Below, in pieces: positions 18,758 to 27,593 of a DNA stretch of 64,000 bases. The notes under the pieces are model-generated. The model was not told the DNA's origin and did no database searches. It saw only the letters and a list, made by a program, of their open reading frames with translations. Position 1 is the stretch's first letter, and every line of letters starts with the position of its first letter. This DNA comes from Flavobacterium sp. AED (GTDB taxonomy: Bacteria > Bacteroidota > Bacteroidia > Flavobacteriales > Flavobacteriaceae), in the NCBI RefSeq assembly GCF_000812945.1, contig NZ_JSYM01000001.1, positions 558,001 through 622,000 on the forward strand. Direction: 5' to 3'. The translations under genes and the position numbers were made by a program.

Positions 18758-19845
18758 TTTTGCATAAGTATTAGAAAGTAGCCCGCAGAAATGGATGCTT
18801 TAAGCTGAAGTTGGTTTAAAGTTGAATTGTGTTCTTTTAAAAAAATATTATACAATTCCTTTATACAAAGTACGTCACTAGTAAACGTTGTAAAAATACT
18901 TTTTTTACTTTCTATAAATCGAATTATTTTTTGGTGTTCTCCTTGTTTTAAGTCTTTAAATTCATCTAAACTATTTTCAAAATCAAGTTCAAATGACATT
19001 GCATCAAAGACATTTATTGAAAGTTCATCACATATTTTATCAGCTCTTTTTCTGCAAAAATCTAAAGCTAACTTTTTTGTTGTTAGGATGTTTAGAATTT
19101 TTTCAATTTCGGAAGACTCAATTTTTTTATGTTTATCACTTAATTTCGGAATATCACCTTGATTGTATGTACTTTCTATTTTTTTTAAATGAAAAATTAA
19201 TGTATCTCTAGCAGCTGTATGATCAATTATTTTGTTTCCAAATACTGTTTTAAATTTTCCAGTAAGTAATTCTAGTTGGGATTTTGTATTTCTTCCTAAA
19301 TCAATAAACGTGAAATTTAAATTGTCGAAATGCAAAACTTGATTTTTGTCAAAAGTAATTTTTGGATTTCCTTTTTTCAATACATTTTGGCAATCATTTA
19401 CTAAATTTAAATAGGAAACAGTTTCTGTTGTTTCATTTACTAAAAATTTTTTAGTTTTATTTTCAGATAAACATTTATAATCAAGCGAAATTGTATTATT
19501 TGTTATAAAGTATTGTGATTGACTGTAATCTTTAGTTTTAGGAAAACTATCTTTAATTATTTCAATCCCAGATTTAGTAATTTTATCGATTATTTCATAA
19601 ACAGAATTCGTAGTCCAAATAGTTCCTGATTTTTTTGCTTGATATGTTGTGATTTCAGAAAGTTCTCCCGTAGAATTTAGAAAACCAAAAACAATATCAT
19701 CATAATGTTCGAGCATAATAAAATACTCTTGGTTTTTTAAACTATTATATTTTTCAAGAAAAACATAAATGCAGGTGTTTCTTTGAAAGTCAAAACCAAC
19801 ATTGGCTTGAACCCCTGAATTACTATCTATTTTTCCTTTTGCCAT
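18754..19845 (-). CDS. DUF4297/Cap4-like nuclease, putative defence effector (LmuA-like)
   Basis: A 363-residue protein whose N-terminus matches the Cap4/DUF4297 PD-(D/E)xK pattern: GFDFQRNTCIYVFL, then E46 and D49-D50 in MLEHYDDIVF, then Q69-x-K71 in TTYQAKK. The rest (about 120-363) is helical and unassigned. It is the first gene of a two-gene unit with the SMC-like ATPase. By analogy with Lamassu and ABC-three-component systems it would degrade DNA when the ATPase senses phage or plasmid DNA. No third LmuC-like gene is found on either side. Nuclease family assignment is by motif only. Confidence 0.75.
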   Translation of the reverse strand: MAKGKIDSNSGVQANVGFDFQRNTCIYVFLEKYNSLKNQEYFIMLEHYDDIVFGFLNSTGELSEITTYQAKKSGTIWTTNSVYEIIDKITKSGIEIIKDSFPKTKDYSQSQYFITNNTISLDYKCLSENKTKKFLVNETTETVSYLNLVNDCQNVLKKGNPKITFDKNQVLHFDNLNFTFIDLGRNTKSQLELLTGKFKTVFGNKIIDHTAARDTLIFHLKKIESTYNQGDIPKLSDKHKKIESSEIEKILNILTTKKLALDFCRKRADKICDELSINVFDAMSFELDFENSLDEFKDLKQGEHQKIIRFIESKKSIFTTFTSDVLCIKELYNIFLKEHNSTLNQLQLKASISAGYFLILMQK

Positions 19846-20207
19846 TTAATATTTTTATTATTTGCTCATTAGAATGTCTAATTTTCTCGGTTTCAGGCGG
19901 TATTACAGCTAACTAGTATATAGGCCTGACGTTATCATACTTATCACCCCTAAATTGGGTAGATAAGTCTTATTAGAATCAGTGTTTACTTATTTTCAAA
20001 TATATAACTTATTACCGAAAAATCTGATGCATTAGCGTTGATAGTCAACTTATTTTCAAAACTAATTCCTTCTTAATTGTAAACTTTACGGAAAACCTCA
20101 TTCACGGTCTTTTTGCACAAAATCCCTAGCCCCGGTAGCAGTGAAAACCAGGTTGTAACGAATAACGGGAATAGCTCCCGATAAATAATAATAATAATAA
20201 TAAGGGA
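19846..20207. other. intergenic region between defence pair and moaA
   Basis: 362 bases with no convincing gene. It carries the promoter of the defence pair. An imperfect palindrome TCAGGC...GCCTGA (about 19892-19929) lies about 50 bases upstream of the nuclease start. The phrase ACTTATTTTCAAA occurs twice (near 19987 and 20047). An (ATA)n/(TAA)n microsatellite lies at about 20186-20204, next to the moaA stop. Confidence 0.5.
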
Positions 20208-21215
20208 TTAACCCCCAATAGCAATCATGCTGCGGTTGTCTTGATTCAAAGCGGGATTATTGACATCCTCGATAGTAGTCATTCCTGCGCGTACTTTCTT
20301 TTTGTTTTTAATGGCAAAAGCAATCAAGTCTTCTATCGCTTCGCCATTTCTGAAAGGCGTCAGTAAATCTGTTTCGGAGTTGGAGAACAGACAGTTTTTT
20401 ATTTTACCGTTTGCTGTAAGGCGAATTCTGTTGCAACCGTCGCAAAAAGGATTGGTTATCGAACTGATTATCCCAAAACTTCCCAAATAGTTTTTTATTT
20501 TGAATTCTCTGGCAGTAAAGTTTTTTTCATCTTCTAATTTCTCTACATGAGATTCCGGGAAATGATGTTGCACCTGATCCAGAATCTCCTTTTGAGAAAC
20601 CATTTTGCTTCGGTCCCACTCATTTCCTGCAAAAGGCATGAATTCTATAAACCGAATCGAAATCGGTAAAAATTCGGTAAGTTTAATAAAATCAATGATT
20701 TCATCGTCATTGAATCCTTTAATCAAAACCACATTGACTTTGATTTTGAAATCATTATTCAACAACAAATGTAAATTATCAATTACACTCTGAAACTGGT
20801 TTCTAAGCGTAATGGAATGGAATTTTGAAGCCACCAAAGTATCTAAACTCAAGTTGATTTTTTTGACGTTAAACTGCTTTAAAACGTCTATGTGTTTGTT
20901 AATCAGAATTCCGTTTGTAGTGATGGAAATCTCAATTTGAAGCGAAGCCAGTTTGGCTATAATTTCAGGAAAATCTTTTCGTAACAACGGTTCCCCGCCG
21001 GTCAATCTTATTTTGTCAACACCATTATTGACGAATGTTTGGGCGATGGCGTGAATTTCGTCAGCCGTCATCAAGCTCGCTTTTGGACTTAATACAATTC
21101 CATCGGCTGGCATGCAATAGGTACAACGCAAATTGCATTTCTCAATTAAGGAAATACGCAAATAGTTGTGTTTACGTCCAAAATCATCCGTTAAAACAGC
21201 ATTATTTGGTGTCAT
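20208..21215 (-). CDS. moaA: GTP 3',8-cyclase MoaA
   Basis: Radical SAM enzyme that starts molybdenum cofactor synthesis by converting GTP to 3',8-cyclo-GTP. The 335-residue protein has the N-terminal SAM cluster motif CNLRCTYC, the GGEPLLR motif, the C-terminal second cluster motif FCDGCNRIR...NCLF, and the conserved terminal Gly-Gly (IAIGG). It overlaps moaCB by 14 bases and is the last gene of the operon. It supplies the cofactor of the nitrate reductase at 6044. Confidence 0.97.
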   Translation of the reverse strand: MTPNNAVLTDDFGRKHNYLRISLIEKCNLRCTYCMPADGIVLSPKASLMTADEIHAIAQTFVNNGVDKIRLTGGEPLLRKDFPEIIAKLASLQIEISITTNGILINKHIDVLKQFNVKKINLSLDTLVASKFHSITLRNQFQSVIDNLHLLLNNDFKIKVNVVLIKGFNDDEIIDFIKLTEFLPISIRFIEFMPFAGNEWDRSKMVSQKEILDQVQHHFPESHVEKLEDEKNFTAREFKIKNYLGSFGIISSITNPFCDGCNRIRLTANGKIKNCLFSNSETDLLTPFRNGEAIEDLIAFAIKNKKKVRAGMTTIEDVNNPALNQDNRSMIAIGG

Positions 21216-22116
21216 GATTTTTGCCTTTTAAAATATGAAAAACATGCAGCACATGAGGAAATATGGCATCCATGGATTCCTTTGCGCCATTGGTTGAACC
21301 CGGCAAAGCTAATACCAAAGTATTCCCTAAAGTTCCTGCAACTGTTCTGGAAAGCATCGAATACGGCATGCGCTCTTGCCCATAACTGCGTATGGCTTCC
21401 TCAATTCCCGGAATTCTGCTTTCTAATAACGGTTCCAGTGCTTGAGGTGTAACATCTCTTGGCGAAAGCCCAGTTCCACCGGTAAAAATGATCAATTGAT
21501 TCTCTTTAGCGAAAGCTTTAGTTCGCTCTTGAATCACATCAATTTCATCCGGTATGATTTCGTAATGCGTAGTTTCGACTCCGCTAATTTCCAGTTTTTC
21601 AACAATTATTTTTCCGGATCGATCTTGTTTATCTCCTGCAAAAATGGAATCGGAACAAACGAAAACTGCCGCTTTAATGGCGGATGGAAATCTATTTTTG
21701 AAAGACGATTTTCCGCCTTCTTTATTGATTAATTTAATCGTCGAAATCTCAATGTTCTTGTCAATTGGTTTGAGCATGTCATACATCGTAAGCGCCACAA
21801 TCGAAGCCCCGTGCATCGCCTCGACCTCAACTCCAGTTTTGTAAACCGTTTTCACATTGAAAATAATGTCAATGCTCAATTCGTTGATTTCATATTCCAC
21901 TGATGTAAATTCAATTGGAATAGGATGGCAATCCGGAATGGATAAATGTGTGTTTTTTACCGCAAATAAACCCGCCGTTTTTGCCATTTCCAGTACGTTT
22001 CCTTTTGGAACCAGATTATTTACAACGGCATCAATTGTAGCCTGAAGACTCACAATTACTGTTGCCTTTGCTGTTGCGGTACGGAGTGTACTTATTTTAT
22101 GTGTGATATCAACCAT
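21202..22116 (-). CDS. moaCB: bifunctional MoaC/MoaB(MogA-like) molybdenum cofactor protein
   Basis: A fusion of two cofactor enzymes, 304 residues in all. Residues about 1-150 are MoaC (cyclic pyranopterin monophosphate synthase), starting MVDITHKISTLRTATAKA and carrying the CHPIPIEF segment. Residues about 155-304 are MoaB/MogA-like with GGTGLSPRDVTPQALEPL, which adenylylates molybdopterin. The fusion is known in several Bacteroidota. The stop overlaps moaA and the start abuts the moaE stop, so coupling is tight. Confidence 0.94.
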   Translation of the reverse strand: MVDITHKISTLRTATAKATVIVSLQATIDAVVNNLVPKGNVLEMAKTAGLFAVKNTHLSIPDCHPIPIEFTSVEYEINELSIDIIFNVKTVYKTGVEVEAMHGASIVALTMYDMLKPIDKNIEISTIKLINKEGGKSSFKNRFPSAIKAAVFVCSDSIFAGDKQDRSGKIIVEKLEISGVETTHYEIIPDEIDVIQERTKAFAKENQLIIFTGGTGLSPRDVTPQALEPLLESRIPGIEEAIRSYGQERMPYSMLSRTVAGTLGNTLVLALPGSTNGAKESMDAIFPHVLHVFHILKGKNHDTK

Positions 22117-22554
22117 TTATAACGTGTTTTTCTTCCAGGTAAAAGTACTGTTTTCAAATATTTCTTTACCAAAAATAGGCACATCTGTTTTAATCCAATT
22201 CACAATCGTTTCTGTGGCTTCATACACTTGCTTTCTTCTGGTTGCCGAAACAAACACAAACAAACAGATTTCCCCCGCTTTAACCACACCCAAACTGTGA
22301 TAAATGTGCATGCAAATCAAATCGAATTGCGCGAACGCTTTTTCTCTAATCACGTTCAGGGCTTCGTCTGCCATTTCTTCGTAAGCGGTGTAATCAATTG
22401 CAGCTACGGTTTGACCATCAATTGCATCGGCTCTAACTTGACCCAAAAAAATATTGTGCGCACCAATAGTGGTTTTCGATTGGTGTTTGGCAATCGACTG
22501 CCCTATAAATTCCGAAGAAATTGGTCCCTGAATGAAAACAGTTTTCTTACTCAT
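22117..22554 (-). CDS. moaE: molybdopterin synthase catalytic subunit MoaE
   Basis: Large subunit of molybdopterin synthase, which inserts two sulfurs carried by MoaD thiocarboxylate into cPMP. Its 145 residues contain the family segments GAHNIFLGQVRAD and AYEEMADEALNVI, and the basic active-site run SATRRKQVYEA. Zero bases separate it from moaCB. MoaD is encoded further upstream in the same operon. Confidence 0.95.
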   Translation of the reverse strand: MSKKTVFIQGPISSEFIGQSIAKHQSKTTIGAHNIFLGQVRADAIDGQTVAAIDYTAYEEMADEALNVIREKAFAQFDLICMHIYHSLGVVKAGEICLFVFVSATRRKQVYEATETIVNWIKTDVPIFGKEIFENSTFTWKKNTL

Positions 22555-22573
22555 GATCTTTATTTTTATGAAT

Positions 22574-22671
22574 GTCCGCTAAGCGGACTATAGTTTTTTC
22601 TTTGGCCACGAATTACACAAATTTGTCACGAATTTTCATATTGAAATAAAAAATAAAACACTAATTCGTGG
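22574..22671. repeat. two hairpins between moeB and moaE, one of the CCACGAATT family
   Basis: GTCCGC-TAA-GCGGAC (22574-22588) is a tight hairpin 20 bases before moaE. CCACGAATTA (22606-22615) faces TAATTCGTGG (22662-22671) and is related to the repeat at 11085-11151. They occupy the only sizeable gap inside the operon. Confidence 0.65.
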
Positions 22672-22720
22672 CGAAATTTTTCTTTACTATTATTTACAGA
22701 TTGTCCTATTATTTTATATT

Positions 22721-23800
22721 TCAGGAAACAGAAACCGTTCCTTTATACAGTATTTTATCCAATGCTTTAGCGCCACCGGCAATACTTTTGGCAGTCGCAA
22801 AATTATTATTTCTAAGAATCTCCACTGCCTTTTTACTTCTAATTCCGGATTGGCAAAAAACAAATAATTCCGCATTAATATCCAACTGATGTAATGCAGA
22901 TTCTAAACGGTCTAACGGAATTTGAAGCCCGTTTTTGATTGTTATTTTTGGATATTCCTCTGAATCTCGAACATCAAGAAAAACAACTGCTGGATTATTT
23001 ATTTGTTCCAATGCAAGAGCAGCATCGATTTCAATAGTTGCACTTACAACTGAGGTATATTTATTTTCGAAAGCTGCTCTATCGATCGTATTCACAACTG
23101 TTTTTGAAAAATCATACTTCTGTTGTTCGTTATTCAACATATTATAAACCAATAATTTCCCAGACAACAACTCCCCTATTCCCAAAACCATTTTCAATAC
23201 TTCATTCGCCTGAAACATACCGATGATACCAACGGATATTCCCATAACACCCGCATCATTACAGTTCCTAACGTCATTGGCTTCCTCTGGAAACAAACAA
23301 CGATACGTAGGCCCATTTTCATAATTAAAAATAGAAACCTGCCCTTCAAATTTATAAATAGAACCGTAAACAAAAGGTTTGTTGGTTACGCAACATGCAT
23401 CATTAATCAAATATTTAGTATTCAGATTATCCGTGGCGTCCACCATAATATCGTACTGCTCGAATAACGAAATTGCATTTTTCGAGTCTAATTTTTCAGT
23501 GATTGCATTTATTTTTATGGAAGGATTGAGTTCCAAAGCCATTGCTGCCGCCTCAAGAACTTTACTTTTCCCCACCGAGCTGCTTTTGTAAATCACTTGG
23601 CGTTGCAAATTGGTCACTTCGATTCTATCATCGTCAATAATCCCAATTTCTCCTATTCCGGCTGCAGCCAAATACGGTAAAACAGCCGCACCCAATCCGC
23701 CGGCACCAATAATCAAGACTTTGGCTTGTTGCAGTTTTTGTTGCCCATTAATACCTACTTCAGGAAGTATAATTTGTCGGCTGTATCGTGCTGTTTCCAT
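22721..23800 (-). CDS. moeB: MoeB/ThiF-like adenylyltransferase with C-terminal rhodanese domain
   Basis: Activates the C-terminus of MoaD by adenylation and likely also delivers sulfur. Of its 359 residues, about 1-245 are the E1-like domain: GAGGLGAAVLPYLAAAGIG nucleotide loop, NLQRQVIY, and YRCLFPEE. Residues about 260-355 form a rhodanese domain with the active-site loop CQSGIRS. The two CxxC zinc pairs of E. coli MoeB are not seen. This layout matches eukaryotic MOCS3/Uba4 and bacterial MoeBR. The neighbouring moaD supports a Moco rather than thiamine role. Confidence 0.93.
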   Translation of the reverse strand: METARYSRQIILPEVGINGQQKLQQAKVLIIGAGGLGAAVLPYLAAAGIGEIGIIDDDRIEVTNLQRQVIYKSSSVGKSKVLEAAAMALELNPSIKINAITEKLDSKNAISLFEQYDIMVDATDNLNTKYLINDACCVTNKPFVYGSIYKFEGQVSIFNYENGPTYRCLFPEEANDVRNCNDAGVMGISVGIIGMFQANEVLKMVLGIGELLSGKLLVYNMLNNEQQKYDFSKTVVNTIDRAAFENKYTSVVSATIEIDAALALEQINNPAVVFLDVRDSEEYPKITIKNGLQIPLDRLESALHQLDINAELFVFCQSGIRSKKAVEILRNNNFATAKSIAGGAKALDKILYKGTVSVS

Positions 23801-23821
23801 AATTCAGTAGAAATTTATAAT

Positions 23822-24058
23822 TTATCCTCCAGCAAATGGTGGTAATAAAGCAACAATATCATTGCTTTTCAGAATATAATTTGCTGTATCCTGTACTATT
23901 TTTTGATTAATTGCTACACTAAAAGAAAGTTGATTCAATTGGTACTTTTGCTCTAATGATGCTATTAATTGATGTAAAGGTAAATCAGAAAAAGAAATTT
24001 CTTCTCCTTGACTTTTGGTTTTTTCGGCTATGGCGCCAAAATATTTTACTGCAATCAT
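23822..24058 (-). CDS. moaD: molybdopterin synthase sulfur carrier subunit MoaD
   Basis: A 78-residue ubiquitin-like protein ending in FAGG, the Gly-Gly tail that MoeB adenylates and that becomes a thiocarboxylate. The terminal segment SNDIVALLPPFAGG is classic for MoaD. Its start overlaps the cobA stop by 4 bases, and moeB follows 21 bases downstream. Confidence 0.95.
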   Translation of the reverse strand: MIAVKYFGAIAEKTKSQGEEISFSDLPLHQLIASLEQKYQLNQLSFSVAINQKIVQDTANYILKSNDIVALLPPFAGG

Positions 24059-24852
24059 GCCGTTAAATTTAAGTTTTGAAAAATGAACTCATCCTCTGAT
24101 AATTCCTCTTGAAAATAAGTCGTTAATTTTGAAGCATTTCCTACCACCTCACCAATGACAATAATTGCAGGAGAGGAAAGTTGGTGCTCTTCGACTAATT
24201 TCGTGATAGAAATTATGGTTCCCACCACTTTTTTCTCCGTGTCTTTTGTTCCGTTTTGAATGATGGCAACAGGCAAATCATCGGTTCTATTGTTTTGATA
24301 AATCGAAATAATTTCGTCCAATTTATTCATTCCCATCAAAATAACCACCGTTGCTGAGGATTGCGATGCCAAAGCCACATCTTTAGACAATTTATGATCT
24401 GAAGTAGTGCCGGTAATTACCCAAAAACTTTCGGCTACTCTTCTTTGTGTCAAACTGATTCCATTAGACGCCGGAACACCTAAAGCAGATGAAATTCCAG
24501 GAACAATAGCGGTTTCTAAATCAAATTTTTGAGCATATTCTATTTCTTCGCTTCCTCTTCCAAAAACAAATGGATCACCACCTTTCAATCGAACGACATG
24601 ACCAAAACGGTTTGCCATCGACACAATCAATTCATTAATTTGATCTTGACTGTAAGCGTGACAACCAAAACGCTTTCCAACAAAAATGATTTCTGCATGG
24701 GTCGCATACTGCAACAAATCTTCATTAACAAGGGCATCATACAAAACAACATCAGCACTTTCCAATGCTTTGATTGCTTTTAAAGTGATCAACTCTACAT
24801 CTCCGGGACCTGCCCCAACGATTGTCAATTTTGGTGTATTTGAATTTTTCAT
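24055..24852 (-). CDS. cobA: uroporphyrinogen-III C-methyltransferase (SUMT)
   Basis: Methylates uroporphyrinogen III twice with SAM to give precorrin-2, the entry to siroheme. Its 265 residues hold the family motifs VGAGPGDVELITLKA near the N-terminus and VVRLKGGDPFVFGRG near residue 90. No CysG-type dehydrogenase/chelatase domain is attached. Its presence in a Moco operon makes sense for nitrate assimilation: nitrate reductase needs Moco and nitrite reductase needs siroheme. It overlaps moaD by 4 bases. Confidence 0.95.
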   Translation of the reverse strand: MKNSNTPKLTIVGAGPGDVELITLKAIKALESADVVLYDALVNEDLLQYATHAEIIFVGKRFGCHAYSQDQINELIVSMANRFGHVVRLKGGDPFVFGRGSEEIEYAQKFDLETAIVPGISSALGVPASNGISLTQRRVAESFWVITGTTSDHKLSKDVALASQSSATVVILMGMNKLDEIISIYQNNRTDDLPVAIIQNGTKDTEKKVVGTIISITKLVEEHQLSSPAIIVIGEVVGNASKLTTYFQEELSEDEFIFQNLNLTA

Positions 24853-24857
24853 TTTAA

Positions 24858-25421
24858 CTAGGATAAATTGGTATTCAATTCGTTTAACTCGGTAACAGAA
24901 TTTATATTTTTAAACAAATGTCTTTTGGTATTCGTAATCGGAATCAATTGATGTTTTACATTTGAAATGAAGCGCATCATTTTCAAATCATTATCATCAA
25001 TTGCCTTTTTTAAAACAGGTATTATAGTTGTTGAATAAATTCCTATCAAAGGATGAATCCGATCATTATCTTTAAAAACAGAAACATCAAAATTTGTACC
25101 ATGATTTTCAATCAATTCCAATAGTATTTCGGTAGAAATTAATGGAATGTCGCAACTCAATATCAAATTCATCTCCGTTTCCGAATGAACCAGTGCCGTA
25201 TATATTCCGCCCAAAGGTCCTTTATCTGCTTCTATATCTTTTATTTTTTTGTATGTTAAATAATCGTAATCGTTTGTATTGGTAACCAATTGAATGTTAC
25301 TTGATATTGGTAAAACCGCTTCAATAATATGCTCGATAAAAGGTTTGTTTTGATACAATACCAATCCTTTCTCCGACTGCATTCGGCTGCTTTTTCCTCC
25401 ACAAAGAATCGATACTTGCAT
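24858..25421 (-). CDS. mobA: molybdenum cofactor guanylyltransferase MobA
   Basis: Joins GMP to Mo-molybdopterin to make the MGD form required by the nitrate reductase. The 187-residue protein has the GTP-binding start CGGKSSRMQSEKGLVLYQNKPFIEH and the metal-binding region LSCDIPLIS. It lies between the TauE-like gene and cobA with short spacers. Confidence 0.92.
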   Translation of the reverse strand: MQVSILCGGKSSRMQSEKGLVLYQNKPFIEHIIEAVLPISSNIQLVTNTNDYDYLTYKKIKDIEADKGPLGGIYTALVHSETEMNLILSCDIPLISTEILLELIENHGTNFDVSVFKDNDRIHPLIGIYSTTIIPVLKKAIDDNDLKMMRFISNVKHQLIPITNTKRHLFKNINSVTELNELNTNLS

Positions 25422-25439
25422 ACTTTATAATTTATTGAC

Positions 25440-26183
25440 TTAAACAATCAACTTCACGCTCGCTAATAGGATTACCGTTGCCAACACATATTTCAGCACT
25501 TTATTGGAAAAATATCCGCTCCCGTAATAGGCGCCTAACATCCCTCCGAAAACAGCTATTGGAACTAAATAAAAGCTTTCTGTTGGAAACGTTTTGTCCC
25601 CCATAAAATAGCCCGAAAGTCCTGCAATAGAATTCACCAGAATAAATAAACTTGAAATGGCTGCTGTTTCTTTTAACGTTGCCCAACCCAATAATAAAAT
25701 GATTGGACTCAGGATAACGCCACCACCAATACCTAACATTCCGGATAATAAACCTATTCCAAAACCTATTCCCATAGCTACCGGAATATTTATTTTAGTG
25801 CTTTCTGTTTCTTTCGAATTAAAAAAACCGAACAATCTTAACGCTGCCAAAATCAATACGATTCCTAACAATATTTTATAAAAACTATTTTCTAACGGAA
25901 TCATTCCACCAATAAAAGCCGCCGGTACCGAAGTTATCGCAAAAGGATAAAACAGCCTGGGTTTGAAGAAATCTTTTTTGTAATAAAAGAAAAAAGAAAT
26001 TCCTGAAACAAATAAATTAAGCAACAAGGCTGAAGGTTTCATCACCGAAATAGGGAATGCAAAAATCGCCATCAACGCTAAATATCCAGATGCACCACCA
26101 TGACCCACGCTTGAATACAAAAACGCAACCACGGCTAATAACACCCCGAATAAAATCAAAAAATCATTATTTACTATTGACAT
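25440..26183 (-). CDS. TauE/SafE family membrane anion exporter
   Basis: A 247-residue inner-membrane protein with about eight hydrophobic segments and the family repeats GHGGASGYLALMA and GIGGGVILSPIIL. Family members move sulfite, sulfoacetate or other organic and sulfur anions. Its place inside a Moco operon, 8 bases after moeA, suggests a linked anion such as sulfite, nitrite or an oxyanion, but the substrate is not shown. No modABC molybdate transporter occurs in the window. Confidence 0.88.
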   Translation of the reverse strand: MSIVNNDFLILFGVLLAVVAFLYSSVGHGGASGYLALMAIFAFPISVMKPSALLLNLFVSGISFFFYYKKDFFKPRLFYPFAITSVPAAFIGGMIPLENSFYKILLGIVLILAALRLFGFFNSKETESTKINIPVAMGIGFGIGLLSGMLGIGGGVILSPIILLLGWATLKETAAISSLFILVNSIAGLSGYFMGDKTFPTESFYLVPIAVFGGMLGAYYGSGYFSNKVLKYVLATVILLASVKLIV

Positions 26184-26191
26184 CTGTATAA

Positions 26192-27364
26192 TTAATTAAG
26201 TGGTATAACCGTTACTTCCTGATCTTTTTCAATATTTACCACATCATAAGGCAAATAAATTAAAGCATTTGCTACTGCAAAAGTGTTTAACATGGCTGAA
26301 CTTTGACTCTCTAATATCGTAACTTTTTCATCATCACATAACCCTTTCAAAAATAAGGTTTTCCCTGATGTATTTTCAAATTGGGTGGTTATTTTTCGTT
26401 TGATTTTTGGCAAATGAATCGCTTCAAAACCCATATTTATTTTTAGTGCCGGATGAACATAAATATAAAAACTGGTCAATGTCGAAGCTGGATTTCCAGG
26501 CAAAGCAAAAACTATCGTTTTGTCTTTTTTTCCAAAAAACAACGGTTTTCCAGGCTTCTGATTAATTTTATAAAACAACTCTTCAACTCCATTGGACAAA
26601 AGTGCTTCTTTGACAAAATCATAATCCCCAACCGAAATTCCACCCGAAACAAGCACAACATCAAAAGCAGCAAGACAGCTTTTTAAAATTCTTTTTGTCG
26701 CTTTCAAATTATCCTTTACCCGGAATGTTTCGACTTTCTTAATCCCAATTCCCTGCAAAGCAGATTCAAGCATAATAGAGTTACTTTCGTAAATGGTTCC
26801 TTCAGATAATTTTTTGCCCATTTTTACCAATTCGTTTCCAGTAACCACAATTGCTACTTTAGGCTTGGCATAAACTGTTATTTCCGTTATTCCCAAACAA
26901 GCTAAAAAACCTATAGCTGCAGGTGTAATCACGGTATTATTTTCAAGTACGAGTTCGTTTTCTTTTATTTGCTCGCCTTTGTTTCTGACATTAGCAAAAC
27001 GGGCTGGCATTTTAGTAATTTCAACCGTTTTATTTTTAACTGTAGTATGCTCCTGCATGACAACCGTATCCAAATTATCCGGAACATACGCTCCAGTGAA
27101 TATTCGAATCGCTTGATCTTTCTTTATTTTTTTATTCGAAAAATCCCCCGCTTGTGAAGTGCTAACCACGTCAAACTGTTGCAATTCACCATGCATAAAA
27201 GCGTAACCATCCATCGCTGATTGACGGAAAGGCGGCATATCCATTGGAGAATAAATTGCTTCCGCCAAAATAAAACCAAGTGATTTGGTCACTTTAATTT
27301 TTCTAATAGGCATCTTGCAACTATTTTCTGCAATAATCGATAAGGCTTGGTCCACTTGTATCAT
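26192..27364 (-). CDS. moeA: molybdopterin molybdenumtransferase MoeA
   Basis: Inserts molybdate into adenylylated molybdopterin. Its 390 residues show the start region SMDMPPFRQSAMDGYAF, the central VSGGISVGDYDFVKEAL and the LPGNPAST loop. It is the first gene of the Moco operon. A TAAGTA-AAAA-TACTTA inverted repeat lies 18-33 bases upstream, linking its control with the nitrate genes. Confidence 0.96.
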   Translation of the reverse strand: MIQVDQALSIIAENSCKMPIRKIKVTKSLGFILAEAIYSPMDMPPFRQSAMDGYAFMHGELQQFDVVSTSQAGDFSNKKIKKDQAIRIFTGAYVPDNLDTVVMQEHTTVKNKTVEITKMPARFANVRNKGEQIKENELVLENNTVITPAAIGFLACLGITEITVYAKPKVAIVVTGNELVKMGKKLSEGTIYESNSIMLESALQGIGIKKVETFRVKDNLKATKRILKSCLAAFDVVLVSGGISVGDYDFVKEALLSNGVEELFYKINQKPGKPLFFGKKDKTIVFALPGNPASTLTSFYIYVHPALKINMGFEAIHLPKIKRKITTQFENTSGKTLFLKGLCDDEKVTILESQSSAMLNTFAVANALIYLPYDVVNIEKDQEVTVIPLN

Positions 27365-27381
27365 ACATTTTCGAATAAAAC

Positions 27382-27412
27382 TAAGTAAAAATACTTATTG
27401 CAAATATACGTA
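27382..27412 (-). promoter_or_regulatory. moeA promoter with shared nitrate/Moco operator
   Basis: The inverted repeat TAAGTA-AAAA-TACTTA spans 27382-27397 and has the same arms as the core of the porin operator. On the minus strand a -7 element TATATTTG (27408-27401) lies just upstream, with TTG about 21 bases before it. The operator therefore falls around the expected transcription start. A further TACGTA half-site (27407-27412) overlaps the -7 element. Confidence 0.65.
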
Positions 27413-27530
27413 AATATGTGAAGTTGAACCAACAATTAACTATAATTGCATGCAAAATGAATATAGCAAGATTTAAACCGTTTTATTTATTAAAAAATGA
27501 ACAAAGCAATAGCAAATCTGTAAAATCCGT

Positions 27531-27569
27531 AAAAAAGAAATCCCAAAATCTATCTAGATTTTGGGATTT
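27531..27569 (-). terminator. intrinsic terminator of the rocD-arginase operon
   Basis: A perfect 15-base inverted repeat (27538-27552 with 27555-27569, AAATCCCAAAATCTA) followed on the minus strand by TTTCTTTTTT, 25 bases after the arginase stop. Confidence 0.88.
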
Positions 27570-27593
27570 AAATACTAATTCAAAATTTATATG

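Noticed and set aside
17024..19845. Reading the nuclease/ATPase pair as a restriction-modification system
   Set aside because: There is no methyltransferase in or next to the unit, and the ATPase is of SMC/Rad50 type, not helicase type.
20186..20205. ATA/TAA microsatellite near the moaA stop considered as a phase-variable promoter
   Set aside because: It lies downstream of moaA and not before a gene start, so a switch function is unlikely.
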